From: an uncultured Flavobacteriaceae bacterium
Lineage (GTDB): Bacteria > Bacteroidota > Bacteroidia > Flavobacteriales > Flavobacteriaceae
Length of the DNA stretch: 64,000 bases
Direction: 5' to 3'
Assembly: GCA_947500385.1 (NCBI GenBank)
Contig: CANMSA010000006.1
Location: 124,001 to 188,000 of the forward strand
This document shows, piece by piece, positions 1 through 8,629 of the stretch (position 1 is the first letter of the stretch; every line of letters begins with the position of its first letter). The position numbers and the translations under genes are program-made. The notes under the pieces are model-generated. The model was not told where the DNA came from. It worked only from the letters and a program-made list of their open reading frames with translations, and searched no databases.

Positions 1-499
1 TGCTTATCGTCCGTATCGTTCGGTTTACTATTGGGGCCACTATCCAAAACACTATCGGGTTTGGAAACCATTCCGTCTTACCACCTATAAAAAAAATGTG
101 TTGGTACATGTAAATGTGAAGCATACCTATCGGCGAACCACGGTTCGTTACAGCAAAACGGCGGTGCGCTTGCATACAAAGGTGCATCGCAACGACTATG
201 CGGTTCGGTACCCACAAAAGGCACATTCGGTGCGCGTCACTACCGTACGCAAAACCAATGGCACTAACACAAGGGTTTCTACCGTACGCAAGACCAATAA
301 TCCTGCCCAACACACGAGGATCGCAAGAGAAACCAGTAGCAAACGAAAAGCTATCGTGGTGAATAAGAACCCGAATGGTACACGAACGGTGAAAGCGGCC
401 AGTGTAAAAAAGACTACCGTTAAAAAAAACGGTACCAATACGAAGGTTAGAAAAACCAAGGTTACAAAAAAGAAAGTCGTTAAAAAGAAAAAGAAATAG
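1..499 (+). CDS. Basic Lys/Thr/Arg-rich protein, N-terminus outside window
   Basis: The reading frame is open from base 2 of the window, so the gene starts upstream. A GTG at 98 is in frame, but the codons before it (AYRPYRSVYYWGHYPKHYR and on) read as normal Tyr/Arg-rich coding sequence and belong to the same protein. The visible part has a Tyr/Arg-rich stretch, then low-complexity Lys/Thr/Val/Arg sequence with the motif TVRKTN occurring twice, and ends in a polylysine tail (KKVVKKKKK). There are almost no acidic residues. I recognise no domain. Such composition suggests binding to nucleic acid or to an anionic surface, but that is inference. A good terminator follows. Confidence 0.6.
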   Translation, partial: AYRPYRSVYYWGHYPKHYRVWKPFRLTTYKKNVLVHVNVKHTYRRTTVRYSKTAVRLHTKVHRNDYAVRYPQKAHSVRVTTVRKTNGTNTRVSTVRKTNNPAQHTRIARETSSKRKAIVVNKNPNGTRTVKAASVKKTTVKKNGTNTKVRKTKVTKKKVVKKKKK

Positions 500-519
500 A
501 CCGTTTAAAAAAAACGATC

Positions 520-560
520 AAAGACTCTTTAGGAAGAACCTTAAGGGTCTTTTTTTGTTT
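520..560 (+). terminator. Rho-independent terminator after the basic protein gene
   Basis: AAAGACTCTTTAGG pairs with CCTTAAGGGTCTTT (two interior mismatches) around a short AAGAA loop. It is followed by a run of seven or more T. It lies 20 bases after the stop at 499. Confidence 0.8.
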
Positions 561-638
561 TTTGTGATGAGTTTGGCAAATTAGCAGGAATCGAAATCAA
601 GAAATTATGGTAAATTCATGGCATTAATATGGTAAGTT

Positions 639-1733
639 ATGATGCTCAAAAAATCACTATCTCTGGCTGTTTTCGCCCTACTTCCCTTTAGTATCTTATT
701 AGGACAGGACATGGGTTTTGAAGAATACAACCCGACATCTACGTTGGTGGTGGAGGGGGAGGAAGTACCACGCGCAAAGTTTCCCTTTATTGATGTACAT
801 AGTCATCAACGTGATATGTCTCCTGAAGCCCTGAAAAAAATGATTGTCGATATGGACCGTATCAACGAGGGTATTATGGTGAATCTCAGCGGTGGTACGG
901 GGAAACGAGTTCGGGATATGGTACAAAGTATCGAGGCCAACTTCCCGAACCGGTTCGTGGTTTTTGCCAACGTAGATTTTGACGGGGTGGGCAAGGCCGG
1001 TTGGGCTGAGAAGGCGGTTAAGCAATTAGAGCAAGATGTAAAAACCGGGGCAAAAGGGCTAAAAATTTACAAGAGTTTAGGATTGCGCTATAAAGATAGT
1101 GAGGGCAATCGTTTGGCAATCGATGACCCAAGATTGGACCCGATTTGGGCCAAATGTGGGGCATTGGGCATTCCTGTGTTGATCCACGCGGCAGATCCCA
1201 AATCTTTCTGGGATCCAATGGATAGTAATAATGAGCGGTGGTTAGAGTTAAAAACGCGCCCTAGAAGAAAACGCTCCGCTACCAATCCGGCACCCTGGCA
1301 ACAGATTATTGATGAGCAACATGCCATGTTTAAAAAACACCCCAAAACAAAGTTTATCAATGCCCATATGGGGTGGTATGCAAACGACCTTAAAAAGCTA
1401 GGTACTTTGTTAGACGAGATCCCCAATATGTCGGTCGGCATCGGGGCCATTATCGCAGAATTAGGCCGTCAACCAAAGGCTGCACATGCATTCTTCGTGC
1501 ACTATCAGGACCGGATTCTTTTTGGGAAAGATAGTTGGAAACCTGATGAGTTCCCAACGTATTTTAGGGTGTTGGAAAGTGATGATGAGTACTTTCCCTA
1601 TTATAAGAAGTATCATGCATTTTGGGCCATGTATGGGATGAACTTACCAGATGACGTTTTAAAAAAAGTGTATTACAAGAATGCACTTAACTTGATTCCT
1701 GGGTTAGACAAGAGCCTGTTCCCCTCTGAATAG
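639..1733 (+). CDS. Exported amidohydrolase family 2 (TIM-barrel metal-dependent hydrolase)
   Basis: The 364-residue protein begins with a signal peptide (MMLKKSLSLAVFALLPFSILLGQ), so it acts outside the cytoplasm. The TIM-barrel metal hydrolase signature is present: DVHSH near residues 52-56, a lysine-rich barrel segment (GLKIYKSLG), INAHMGW with His243, and GKDSW with Asp298 as the likely catalytic aspartate. Length fits the amidohydrolase_2 (PF04909) group, which includes decarboxylases and hydrolases of small aromatic or lactone substrates; the substrate cannot be read from sequence. Start is ATG 639, with ATG 642 equally possible. The next gene, a deacetylase, is 70 bases away on the same strand and may be co-transcribed. 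Confidence 0.85.
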   Translation: MMLKKSLSLAVFALLPFSILLGQDMGFEEYNPTSTLVVEGEEVPRAKFPFIDVHSHQRDMSPEALKKMIVDMDRINEGIMVNLSGGTGKRVRDMVQSIEANFPNRFVVFANVDFDGVGKAGWAEKAVKQLEQDVKTGAKGLKIYKSLGLRYKDSEGNRLAIDDPRLDPIWAKCGALGIPVLIHAADPKSFWDPMDSNNERWLELKTRPRRKRSATNPAPWQQIIDEQHAMFKKHPKTKFINAHMGWYANDLKKLGTLLDEIPNMSVGIGAIIAELGRQPKAAHAFFVHYQDRILFGKDSWKPDEFPTYFRVLESDDEYFPYYKKYHAFWAMYGMNLPDDVLKKVYYKNALNLIPGLDKSLFPSE

Positions 1734-1803
1734 TACGTCTTTGTTTGGACCCAAGTCGATTGCCTATCGGGTTGAAAGATTTTTTTATTTTAAATAATTG
1801 ACA

Positions 1804-2607
1804 ATGAGGATTTTGTTTTGCTTCGTGTGTAGTATGGGTTTATTTTTGAATAACTCTTTTTCACAGCAAAACAACGAGGGCGTTGTATGGCCAAAAGGTG
1901 CCAAGGCCGCCATTTGTTTGACCTATGATGATGCCATGACCACCCATTTGGAATTTGGGCTTCCCGCATTGGATTCAGCAGGTTTGAAGGCTACCTTCTT
2001 TTTAAACCCTACCCGCTCGCGGGAGGAAATTTTAGGATGGATGAACGCTGCAGAAAACGGACATGAACTGGGCAATCATTCCGTTTTACATCCTTGTCCC
2101 AAGAACATGGGATGGCCCGATAAACTCATCACTGACGACTATACCATTACACAGATTTTAAATGAGGTTGCTGCCCAAAACAAATTTTTGGCAACATTGG
2201 ATTCTGTTAGCACTTTTAGAACCTATGCCTATCCGTGCAGCAATACAATGGTAGGCGGAAAGTCTTATGCTGGCGCCTTGGAAGCATCGGGCTTGGTTCG
2301 CTTCGCACGAACCGGGGGCAATGAAAATAGCATTGTCACCAATTTTAGGGAACTAAACTACTTTGAAGTGCCCTCTTATGAGGTACAGGAACATACCGAA
2401 AGCGAGGCCCTGATATTGTATGTCAAAAAGACAATGGACAGCAAAGGGCTGGGTATTTTTATGTTCCATGGTATCAATGGCCAATGGTTCAATGTTACGG
2501 CAAAAGAGCATCGCAAGTTGATAGCCTACCTGAAAGAGCATCAAGAAGATGTTTGGGTAGCCACTTTTTCCGAAATTATGACGCACCTTGCTTCACAGCG
2601 AAAGTAA
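1804..2607 (+). CDS. Exported polysaccharide deacetylase (NodB homology)
   Basis: A 267-residue protein with an N-terminal signal peptide (MRILFCFVCSMGLFLNNSFSQ). NodB-fold motifs are visible. TYDD at residues 40-43 supplies the catalytic base and metal aspartate. HELGNHSVLH at 87-96 is the H[ST]xxxH metal motif. A late FMFHG provides the C-terminal histidine. It therefore probably removes N- or O-acetyl groups from a polysaccharide or peptidoglycan-like substrate in the periplasm or outside. ATG 1804 is preferred over the in-frame TTG at 1798. It follows the exported amidohydrolase closely, so the two may be one transcription unit. Confidence 0.85.
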   Translation: MRILFCFVCSMGLFLNNSFSQQNNEGVVWPKGAKAAICLTYDDAMTTHLEFGLPALDSAGLKATFFLNPTRSREEILGWMNAAENGHELGNHSVLHPCPKNMGWPDKLITDDYTITQILNEVAAQNKFLATLDSVSTFRTYAYPCSNTMVGGKSYAGALEASGLVRFARTGGNENSIVTNFRELNYFEVPSYEVQEHTESEALILYVKKTMDSKGLGIFMFHGINGQWFNVTAKEHRKLIAYLKEHQEDVWVATFSEIMTHLASQRK

Positions 2608-3052
2608 TTGGAAGCATACAGTGCTCATCAATTGATGTTAAATTACTTAAAGACGTATTTCTTTTTTTACGGAATCATCCGTTTGATCATACTCCTGGAA
2701 AATGCCACAAGAGGTTTCCTTTTTAATCAAAGAAGGGTATGTTTTCTTTTTCTTTTTGGCGAAGGCAGCTATCTGTGGTGATAAGTAATTCATGTTTTAA
2801 GGCATTACATATGCCAAACGATACAGCGTTTAAATTGTTGTATACCCTTTGTGTTTCATGCGTATTTTAAATAGAATCCTTTGTCTTATTCAAAGTTGCA
2901 CACTGCTTTATGAACTATTTTGGATCGGAAAGTATTTTTTTTGTGACAAAACTACCCTATTGGATACTAATACGTAAAAATGGGTTTAACAGTCCTTTGC
3001 AAGGAAGTGCACTTACATCGGAAGCATACCTAAGAACCAACTGTTCAAATAC
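2608..3052. other. Intergenic region, 445 bp, no gene seen
   Basis: This AT-rich stretch holds only very short open frames without family resemblance (for example a 19-codon frame near 2812). I found no convincing hairpin terminator or exact TAnnTTTG box. It must contain the promoter for the sigma factor gene at 3053. Confidence 0.4.
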
Positions 3053-3544
3053 ATGAACAAAGAGACAAATTTTGTAGCGCTGATCAAAGCGAACGAAGGT
3101 ATTTTGTTCAAAATTACCACCGTTTATACCGATAATAGTGCGGATCAGCAAGATCTGTATCAGGATATTGTGTATCAACTTTGGAAATCGTTCGATAGTT
3201 TTCGTAATAAATCGAAAGTTAGTACTTGGCTCTATCGTGTCGCGATGAATACTGCCTTGACCCGAATACGAAGTAAGAAACGGACCGGACATTCCGTGCC
3301 TATCGAAAAAATTGTCCTGCAGCAAACCGACAGTTATGATGCGCATTGGGAAACACGGTTGCAATTGCTCTACCAGCAAATACACCGTTTAAATGTCTTG
3401 GAAAAAGGGCTTATGTTGCTGTTATTAGAGGGGAAGAAATATGATGAAATTGCCGAAATAACCGGCCTTAGCCCATCAAATGTTGGAACACGCATTTCGC
3501 GTATCAAACAAAAATTGAAATCACGGTTAATCAATACCAACTAA
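3053..3544 (+). CDS. RNA polymerase ECF-type sigma factor (sigma-70 family)
   Basis: The 163-residue product has the two domains of an ECF sigma factor. Region 2 lies roughly at residues 15-85 (DQQDLYQDIVYQLWKSFDSF, then STWLYRVAMNTAL). Region 4 lies near 105-160 (LLLEGKKYDEIAEITGLSPS, VGTRISRIKQKLK helix-turn-helix). There is no region 1.1 or 3, which is normal for the class. The stop overlaps the spacing of the next gene by one intervening base, so the two are co-translated. It should direct polymerase to a small regulon, probably including itself. Confidence 0.9.
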   Translation: MNKETNFVALIKANEGILFKITTVYTDNSADQQDLYQDIVYQLWKSFDSFRNKSKVSTWLYRVAMNTALTRIRSKKRTGHSVPIEKIVLQQTDSYDAHWETRLQLLYQQIHRLNVLEKGLMLLLLEGKKYDEIAEITGLSPSNVGTRISRIKQKLKSRLINTN

Positions 3545-3545
3545 A

Positions 3546-4142
3546 ATGGAATTAGAGGAACTACAGGCCACATGGGCCCAAATGAGCGTAGAGCTTGAAC
3601 GTCAAAAAATAGTAACCAAGGAAATTATTCTAAAAATGACACAACAACGGTATAGTAACAAATTCAAGAAAATAACCATTTATGAAACCATTGGATCTCT
3701 GATATGCTTTGTTATGGCGGGTTATATCATCCAGCACTTTCAAAGCTTAACGACCTGGTATTTACAACTTTCAGGTATGCTGTGTCTGATCTTCCTGATC
3801 GTGGTGCCGATCTTGGTGTTACGGGCACTTAAGCGTATTCAGAACATTGCCGTACAGGATACGAACTATACCGACATGATTGTTCGGTTTACCAAGGCCA
3901 AAAAACACCTTTTGTTCCTACAACGGTTGGGAATATATCTAAGTTTTTTGTTTTTCTTGGCCGTGATGCCGGTTTATAGTATGATTTCAAAAGGGGAAGA
4001 TATCTTTCTGAACTATCAAACATCGATCTGGTATATACCGATTATGGGGATATTTCTATTTTTCTTTGCCCGTTGGGGTTATCGCCACTATCTGAACATT
4101 ACCAATTCTGCCGAAACGATTCTAAAAGAGTTGGAAACCTAA
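3546..4142 (+). CDS. Membrane protein paired with the ECF sigma factor
   Basis: A 198-residue protein starting one base after the sigma factor stop. The first 45 residues are soluble and helical (MELEELQATWAQMSVELERQ, possible coiled coil). Four hydrophobic segments follow near 47-65, 70-92, 124-144 and 157-175, then a short cytoplasmic tail. No zinc anti-sigma motif (HxxxCxxC) is present. The position and topology suggest a membrane partner or non-canonical anti-sigma factor that holds the sigma factor through its N-terminal helix. This is inference from context; I recognise no named family. Confidence 0.7.
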   Translation: MELEELQATWAQMSVELERQKIVTKEIILKMTQQRYSNKFKKITIYETIGSLICFVMAGYIIQHFQSLTTWYLQLSGMLCLIFLIVVPILVLRALKRIQNIAVQDTNYTDMIVRFTKAKKHLLFLQRLGIYLSFLFFLAVMPVYSMISKGEDIFLNYQTSIWYIPIMGIFLFFFARWGYRHYLNITNSAETILKELET

Positions 4143-4286
4143 GCGGTTGGTGGGTAATCAAAGAAGGGAGCCGTCACCTAAATACAGTTGTATGCATTAT
4201 GCGAATGGAGAATTGGAAGCAGGCAGTGCGCAAAGAACGTGTTGGAATTTGATTTTCTGGACCGAACTTATTTCTTATCCGGCATC

Positions 4287-4919
4287 CTACAATACTACTA
4301 ACTGTTTCTCGATATAGTCTTGTACCAAATACCAATTCATTTTTAACACCAGGGCGGCCGACGGCAGATTGTCATCTTCGATTGCTGAAATAATGGCCTC
4401 ATGTTGGTTGTCGGAATTGAAGTAAAACGATTCGTCCGACATGAATGCTTTTTCATACAAAAATACTCGGGTCTTTAGGTCGCCCAATATTTGCTGCGCC
4501 ACCGTATTACGATAGTTTTTGGTCAACAAATGGTGAAACTCCATATATGAATTAATGCGATCTAAAGGCTCTTCCGCTTCCTGAATACGCTTTTGTTGTA
4601 TACGAAGGTTGGCAATGGTCTGTGTATCAAATACCGACTGTTCCAACGCAAGCACTTCTAGCTGCGCCACGATTTCATAGAGATTTTTTGCCTCATCATG
4701 GCTTAGTTCCTTCATAAAAAAACCACGGTTCGGGATGGCCTCAATGACATGCGATTGTTGTAATTGGGTCAACGCTTCACGAATAGGTGTCACGCTTACG
4801 TCCAAAGTACGTGCAAGGGCCGCTAAATTAACAGAGTCGCCGGCATTCAATTTACCTGCCCGCATTTGTTGAAGCAAATATTCCCGTACGCGATCTCTGA
4901 CTATCATCTTTCTATTCAT
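4287..4919 (-). CDS. GntR-family transcriptional regulator, FCD subfamily
   Basis: A 210-residue regulator. An N-terminal winged helix-turn-helix (about residues 5-70; NLAALARTLDVSVTPIREAL) carries the GntR signature. An all-helical FCD ligand-binding domain follows (about 75-205) with the helices typical of the FadR/VanR branch. FCD regulators usually respond to small carboxylates bound through a metal. The gene is single, convergent with the sigma operon and divergent from the T9SS protein gene. A perfect palindrome 17 bases before its start is a likely autoregulatory operator. Confidence 0.9.
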   Translation of the reverse strand: MNRKMIVRDRVREYLLQQMRAGKLNAGDSVNLAALARTLDVSVTPIREALTQLQQSHVIEAIPNRGFFMKELSHDEAKNLYEIVAQLEVLALEQSVFDTQTIANLRIQQKRIQEAEEPLDRINSYMEFHHLLTKNYRNTVAQQILGDLKTRVFLYEKAFMSDESFYFNSDNQHEAIISAIEDDNLPSAALVLKMNWYLVQDYIEKQLVVL

Positions 4920-4935
4920 ACTACTAAAATAGTAT

Positions 4936-4947
4936 ATCGTATACGAT
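4936..4947. promoter_or_regulatory. Candidate GntR operator palindrome
   Basis: ATCGTATACGAT is a perfect 12-base palindrome 17 bases upstream of the gntR start. Many FCD-type GntR operators have a TGTATACA-like core, which this resembles. Function is inferred from position and symmetry. Confidence 0.55.
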
Positions 4948-5081
4948 TCTGAAGGATATGGGTCGTGAAATACCGTGAATTCCCAATTCTTTTCGTCGAT
5001 TTTTTTAAGTTTTATGCGGAAATGACGACCGAATTCAAAGCGAGACCACTCAAGTTTTAGTATATTGAGGAGCTATTGTCT

Positions 5082-6296
5082 ATGAAAATGAGGAATTTAG
5101 GATGGTTACTATTGATGCCCTTGCAGCTCCTTTTTGGGCAGGCGCTGGAATGCACTCAGTTGTTCAACCCGGCGGATGGTGCTACAGACGTGCCGGTAAC
5201 CACGCTTTTAGAATGGAGTCAGGTTACAAATGCTACTGGTTACCGCATCAATGCCGGTACCAGTTCGGGAGCACTTGATATATTTGATGGTTTGGATGTG
5301 GGCGATATTACGTCGTACGAATTTGCCAATCAGCTTCCTGCGGAAGAAGATATATACGTCACGATTATTCCGTACGATGACACTATGGAGAACCTGAGTT
5401 GTCCAGAAGTGGCATTTACTACAGGCAGACGTGTTTTGCCCTCTTGTACCGAAATTATAAACCCCCAAGATGGTGACGCATTGGTTTCGGTGACCGCGAA
5501 CATTACTTGGATACGGGATTTTTCGGCGACCGGCTATTTCATGACCATCTATGAAAAAGACCCGGCCGGGATCCTTATTTGGGATATGGTCGATGTGGGC
5601 AACGGTACCAACGCCCAACCTCCGGAGTTTAAACCTAGAACGCGTTACTACGTAACTATCATCCCCTATAATGATGCAGGCGTAGCACCTGCCTGTGAAC
5701 CTATTACATTTACGACTGGTGATCCGCTTCCGTTGCCCGATTGCGCCGAGTTAATAAATCCCTTGCCCAATGCCCGGCAAGTACCCTTGGATACCGATTT
5801 GGCTTGGAACTCCGTAACCGGGGTCGCCGGTTATATTCTTTCGGTAGGGACCGCTCCCGGAGGAGCAAATATCGTGGACAATCTGGATGTAGGCTTGGAT
5901 ACGAGTTATGACTTGCCGAACGACTTGCCCCTAGGCACGCGAATTTATGTACAGATTCGTAGTTATCAAGGAGCGCGTGAATCAGAAATCTGTCCACTCG
6001 TGTTTTTCGATACCTTTCGCCCCACCACAGATGGACTGGCCGATACAATCCCTAAGTTTTTTACGCCGAACAATGATGGAGCGAATGATTTTTGGAGTGT
6101 GGAAGCAGTGGAGGATTTAGAAATTAAAGACGTTTTCGTATTCGACCGGTATGGCAGGCTGCTAGTGCAACTAGGGCCGGGAGAAGCTTGGAATGGTACT
6201 TCCAATGGGAGAGCTTTGCCTTCCGGTTCGTACTGGTATTCGGTAGGGGTCCTTAACTTTCCACCTATCAAGGGGTATCTATTGCTAAAACGTTGA
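5082..6296 (+). CDS. T9SS-sorted cell-surface protein with three FN3-like repeats
   Basis: A signal peptide (MKMRNLGWLLLMPLQLLFGQ) is followed by three related beta-rich repeats of about 95 residues. Each begins with Cys and a short motif (CTQLFNPADGATDV, CTEIINPQDGDALV, CAELINPLPNARQV) and ends near YVTIIPY or YVQIRSY plus FTTG. The last ~85 residues (IPKFFTPNNDGANDFW, VFVFDRYGRLL, WNGTSNGRALPSGSYWY, GYLLLKR) are the gliding-motility/T9SS type B sorting domain. The protein is therefore exported by the Por system and held at or released from the surface. ATG 5082 is chosen because AGGAG lies nine bases upstream; an in-frame TTG at 5076 is too close to it. The ligand is unknown; FN3-like repeats suggest adhesion. 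Confidence 0.88.
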   Translation: MKMRNLGWLLLMPLQLLFGQALECTQLFNPADGATDVPVTTLLEWSQVTNATGYRINAGTSSGALDIFDGLDVGDITSYEFANQLPAEEDIYVTIIPYDDTMENLSCPEVAFTTGRRVLPSCTEIINPQDGDALVSVTANITWIRDFSATGYFMTIYEKDPAGILIWDMVDVGNGTNAQPPEFKPRTRYYVTIIPYNDAGVAPACEPITFTTGDPLPLPDCAELINPLPNARQVPLDTDLAWNSVTGVAGYILSVGTAPGGANIVDNLDVGLDTSYDLPNDLPLGTRIYVQIRSYQGARESEICPLVFFDTFRPTTDGLADTIPKFFTPNNDGANDFWSVEAVEDLEIKDVFVFDRYGRLLVQLGPGEAWNGTSNGRALPSGSYWYSVGVLNFPPIKGYLLLKR

Positions 6297-6388
6297 TTAT
6301 TTGCGGGGAACCTTCTTTTGATTTGTTTGTAAGGCAACTCGAAAAATAACCATTGTATTCTTTGCAACCATCATTTAGATCGGTGGTT

Positions 6389-6418
6389 CTTGCAGATGGT
6401 AAATAAACAGTAGATTTG
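6389..6418 (+). promoter_or_regulatory. Promoter for the VTC/DUF4956/DUF2490 operon
   Basis: CTTG (6389-6392) and TAGATTTG (6411-6418) are separated by 18 bases. They match the Bacteroidota -33 TTG and -7 TAnnTTTG elements. Transcription would start about 20 bases before the ATG at 6443. Confidence 0.55.
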
Positions 6419-6442
6419 TGTTGACCCAAAGTAAACCACTGG

Positions 6443-7213
6443 ATGTCTATTAACAACTCAAATTGTGGCGGTATTGGCGCGGTACTTGTAGCATTTACAC
6501 CTATTTTCCTGGAGGATATGAACGAGGTTTCGTTAATGAACCGTATCGATACGAAGTTCATTTGCAATAGAAGGGAGTTGGCTGCCATATTGGCCCGTGC
6601 TGCAGATGACTATGCAGTTTTAGAGATAGATGGTGTACGGATAATGGACTATAGAAACCAGTATTTCGACACAGAAAACAAACAATTTTACCTTGACCAT
6701 CACAATGGTAAGAAAGACCGCTCAAAGGTGCGGATTCGAGAATACGTGGATTCTGGGCTTGTTTTTTTGGAGGTGAAGCGAAAAAACAACAAAGGGCGTA
6801 CGCGAAAAACACGTAGTCGTATTCCAGCATTCCAAAAAATACTGTCAAAAGATGACCTAAATTTCGTAAACAAATTACTTCCCAAACAGGAAGAGTTGTT
6901 CCCGACATTGCAAAATAGCTTTCGGCGTATCACCTTGGTAAGTCAAAACAGTCGTGAGCGTGTTACCTTCGATTGGCAGTTGAATTTTAACAATCATGAA
7001 AAGAGTACCCGCTTAGAAGAATTGGTGGTCGCAGAGGTTAAACAGGCATCATATGACCCAAGTACTCCCATGTTTAAGCTCTTAAGGATGCATAGAATTA
7101 TGCCCTACCGTATTAGCAAGTATTGTATTGGGATTAGCAGTCTGTATAACGATGTTAAAAGCAACCTTTTCAAAGAAAAATTACTACGAATCAATAAGAT
7201 AACTACTGCCTAA
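6443..7213 (+). CDS. VTC-domain polyphosphate polymerase-like protein
   Basis: A 256-residue cytosolic protein with the VTC fold of the triphosphate tunnel metalloenzyme superfamily. Visible markers are NRIDTKFICN near residue 32, DYRNQYFDT, the strongly basic strands KDRSKVRIREYVDSGLVFLE and VKRKNNKGRTRKTRSR, and RITLVS...RVTFDWQL. The alternating Arg/Lys and Glu residues are expected to line the tunnel. In yeast Vtc4 such a tunnel makes polyphosphate from ATP; the bacterial product is less certain. The stop overlaps the next ATG by one base (TAATG), so it is coupled to the DUF4956 membrane protein. A good promoter precedes it. Confidence 0.85.
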   Translation: MSINNSNCGGIGAVLVAFTPIFLEDMNEVSLMNRIDTKFICNRRELAAILARAADDYAVLEIDGVRIMDYRNQYFDTENKQFYLDHHNGKKDRSKVRIREYVDSGLVFLEVKRKNNKGRTRKTRSRIPAFQKILSKDDLNFVNKLLPKQEELFPTLQNSFRRITLVSQNSRERVTFDWQLNFNNHEKSTRLEELVVAEVKQASYDPSTPMFKLLRMHRIMPYRISKYCIGISSLYNDVKSNLFKEKLLRINKITTA

Positions 7214-7827
7214 TGGAATTTTTAGAAATCCCGCTATACGACAACGATCTACTGAAAATGTTGTTTCGCTTTGGAATCAATATGTTTTTCCTAACAATTA
7301 TAATTCGGTATTTGTACTACCCGGCTACCGAACGAAAAGACTACCTTTTTACCTACTACCTCATTAGTATTATTGTGTTCTTTATCTGTTTCGCACTTAA
7401 GAAATATGAAATAAATATGGGAATGGCCTTGGGCCTATTTGCCATATTTGGTATTATACGCTATCGTACCGATCCAATCGGTATCAAAGAAATGACCTAT
7501 CTGTTCGTGGTAATAGGTATTTCGGTCATTAATTCATTGGCCAATAAAAAGTTAAGCTACGCAGAAATCATTTTGGGCAACTTATTGGTCGTAGGCGCCA
7601 TCACGGTCATTGAGCGCTTTTGGCTGCTAAAGAATGAAGTAAGCAAGGAAATCATTTATGAGAAAATTGAGAACATACGACCGGAAAACCATGCGCAGTT
7701 AAAAGCCGATTTAGAGGAACGTACCGGGATTGAAATAAATAGGATCCGAATTGGGGATATTGATTTTCTTAGGGACACCGCTTCGATTACGATCTATTAT
7801 TATGGCGACAAATCTAAAAGGAAGTAA
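7213..7827 (+). CDS. DUF4956 membrane protein
   Basis: A 204-residue protein with four or five hydrophobic segments in its first 140 residues (NMFFLTIIIRYLYY, LISIIVFFICFAL, MGMALGLFAIFGIIRYR, YLFVVIGISVINSL, IILGNLLVVGAITVI). A soluble alpha/beta tail carries ERTGIEINRIRIGDIDFLRD. This matches DUF4956, which is repeatedly found next to VTC-domain genes. Its ATG overlaps the VTC stop by one base. A role in moving or anchoring the VTC product at the membrane is plausible but unproven. Confidence 0.82.
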   Translation: MEFLEIPLYDNDLLKMLFRFGINMFFLTIIIRYLYYPATERKDYLFTYYLISIIVFFICFALKKYEINMGMALGLFAIFGIIRYRTDPIGIKEMTYLFVVIGISVINSLANKKLSYAEIILGNLLVVGAITVIERFWLLKNEVSKEIIYEKIENIRPENHAQLKADLEERTGIEINRIRIGDIDFLRDTASITIYYYGDKSKRK

Positions 7828-7836
7828 TACACCGGT

Positions 7837-8511
7837 ATGAGGAACACATCTAAGGCGATCGGAATTGGCTTACTGCTACTTTTGGGAATCACCGTTCGAG
7901 CTCAAGACCGTGATTTTTTAAGTTGGAACGCCATTGAGTTGGGGTATGAACCATCTAAAAAATGGGATTTTCAACTAGAAGCACAACTACGCCTTAAGGA
8001 CGATTTTTCGACAATAGATGAGTATTTTGGTCAATTTCAGGTCAATCGACGGATAGCGAAAGGTTTAAAGTTGGGTGTTGCGGTGCGATATGCTTTTGAA
8101 AATGACGACCAAGGGAGGCGCCAAGGAATTGAAAATCATTTTAGACATCATTTTGACGTTCGCTACCGAACCAAATTGGATAGGTTTACATTGCGTTACC
8201 GCATCCGTTATCAAAACAAAAACGAACTTGGGGTTGATGACCAGGCGACTAGGACCGTACGCCTTAAGACCGGGGTAGCGTATAATATCCGGCGTTGGAA
8301 ACTTGACCCGTACGTAAACGGGGAACTCTTTAACCGTTTACAATCGGATGAGGAACGAAAACTTCGTTTTCGGGTCACCTTGGGAACCAGTTACAACCTT
8401 AAGAAAGCCGGTAAGATAGGAGCATATTATAGGGTGCAGAGCAGTTTCAATGAGGAAGCCCGTGGAATGCGTACCATATTAGGATTAAAATATAGCTACA
8501 CCATCAAGTAA
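7837..8511 (+). CDS. DUF2490 outer-membrane beta-barrel protein
   Basis: A 224-residue protein with a signal peptide (MRNTSKAIGIGLLLLLGITVRAQ) and then short alternating amphipathic strands rich in Arg, Tyr and Phe (FQLEAQLRLKDDF, LKLGVAVRYAFEND, FTLRYRIRYQNKN, LRFRVTLGTSYNL, GAYYRVQSSFN). It ends in LKYSYTIK. This is the DUF2490 pattern, a predicted 10-12-stranded outer-membrane barrel. It begins nine bases after DUF4956, making a three-gene operon that spans cytosol, inner membrane and outer membrane. Confidence 0.8.
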   Translation: MRNTSKAIGIGLLLLLGITVRAQDRDFLSWNAIELGYEPSKKWDFQLEAQLRLKDDFSTIDEYFGQFQVNRRIAKGLKLGVAVRYAFENDDQGRRQGIENHFRHHFDVRYRTKLDRFTLRYRIRYQNKNELGVDDQATRTVRLKTGVAYNIRRWKLDPYVNGELFNRLQSDEERKLRFRVTLGTSYNLKKAGKIGAYYRVQSSFNEEARGMRTILGLKYSYTIK

Positions 8512-8629
8512 TCCGCCGTTCTTCCCTTATTACATGTCATACAACGAAAAGAGGCGTTAAAAAAGACCCTTACCACACTAAACAATGCCATTGATCGTTT
8601 AGCTAGCAAAACCAAATAAAAAGTTACCT

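Noticed and set aside
196-459. Hydrophobic minus-strand ORF opposite the basic protein
   Set aside because: It is the antisense image of Lys/Thr codons (TTT, GGT, CGT), not an independent gene.
2812-2871. Short plus-strand ORF of 19 codons
   Set aside because: No repeat, homology or context to support it; expected by chance.
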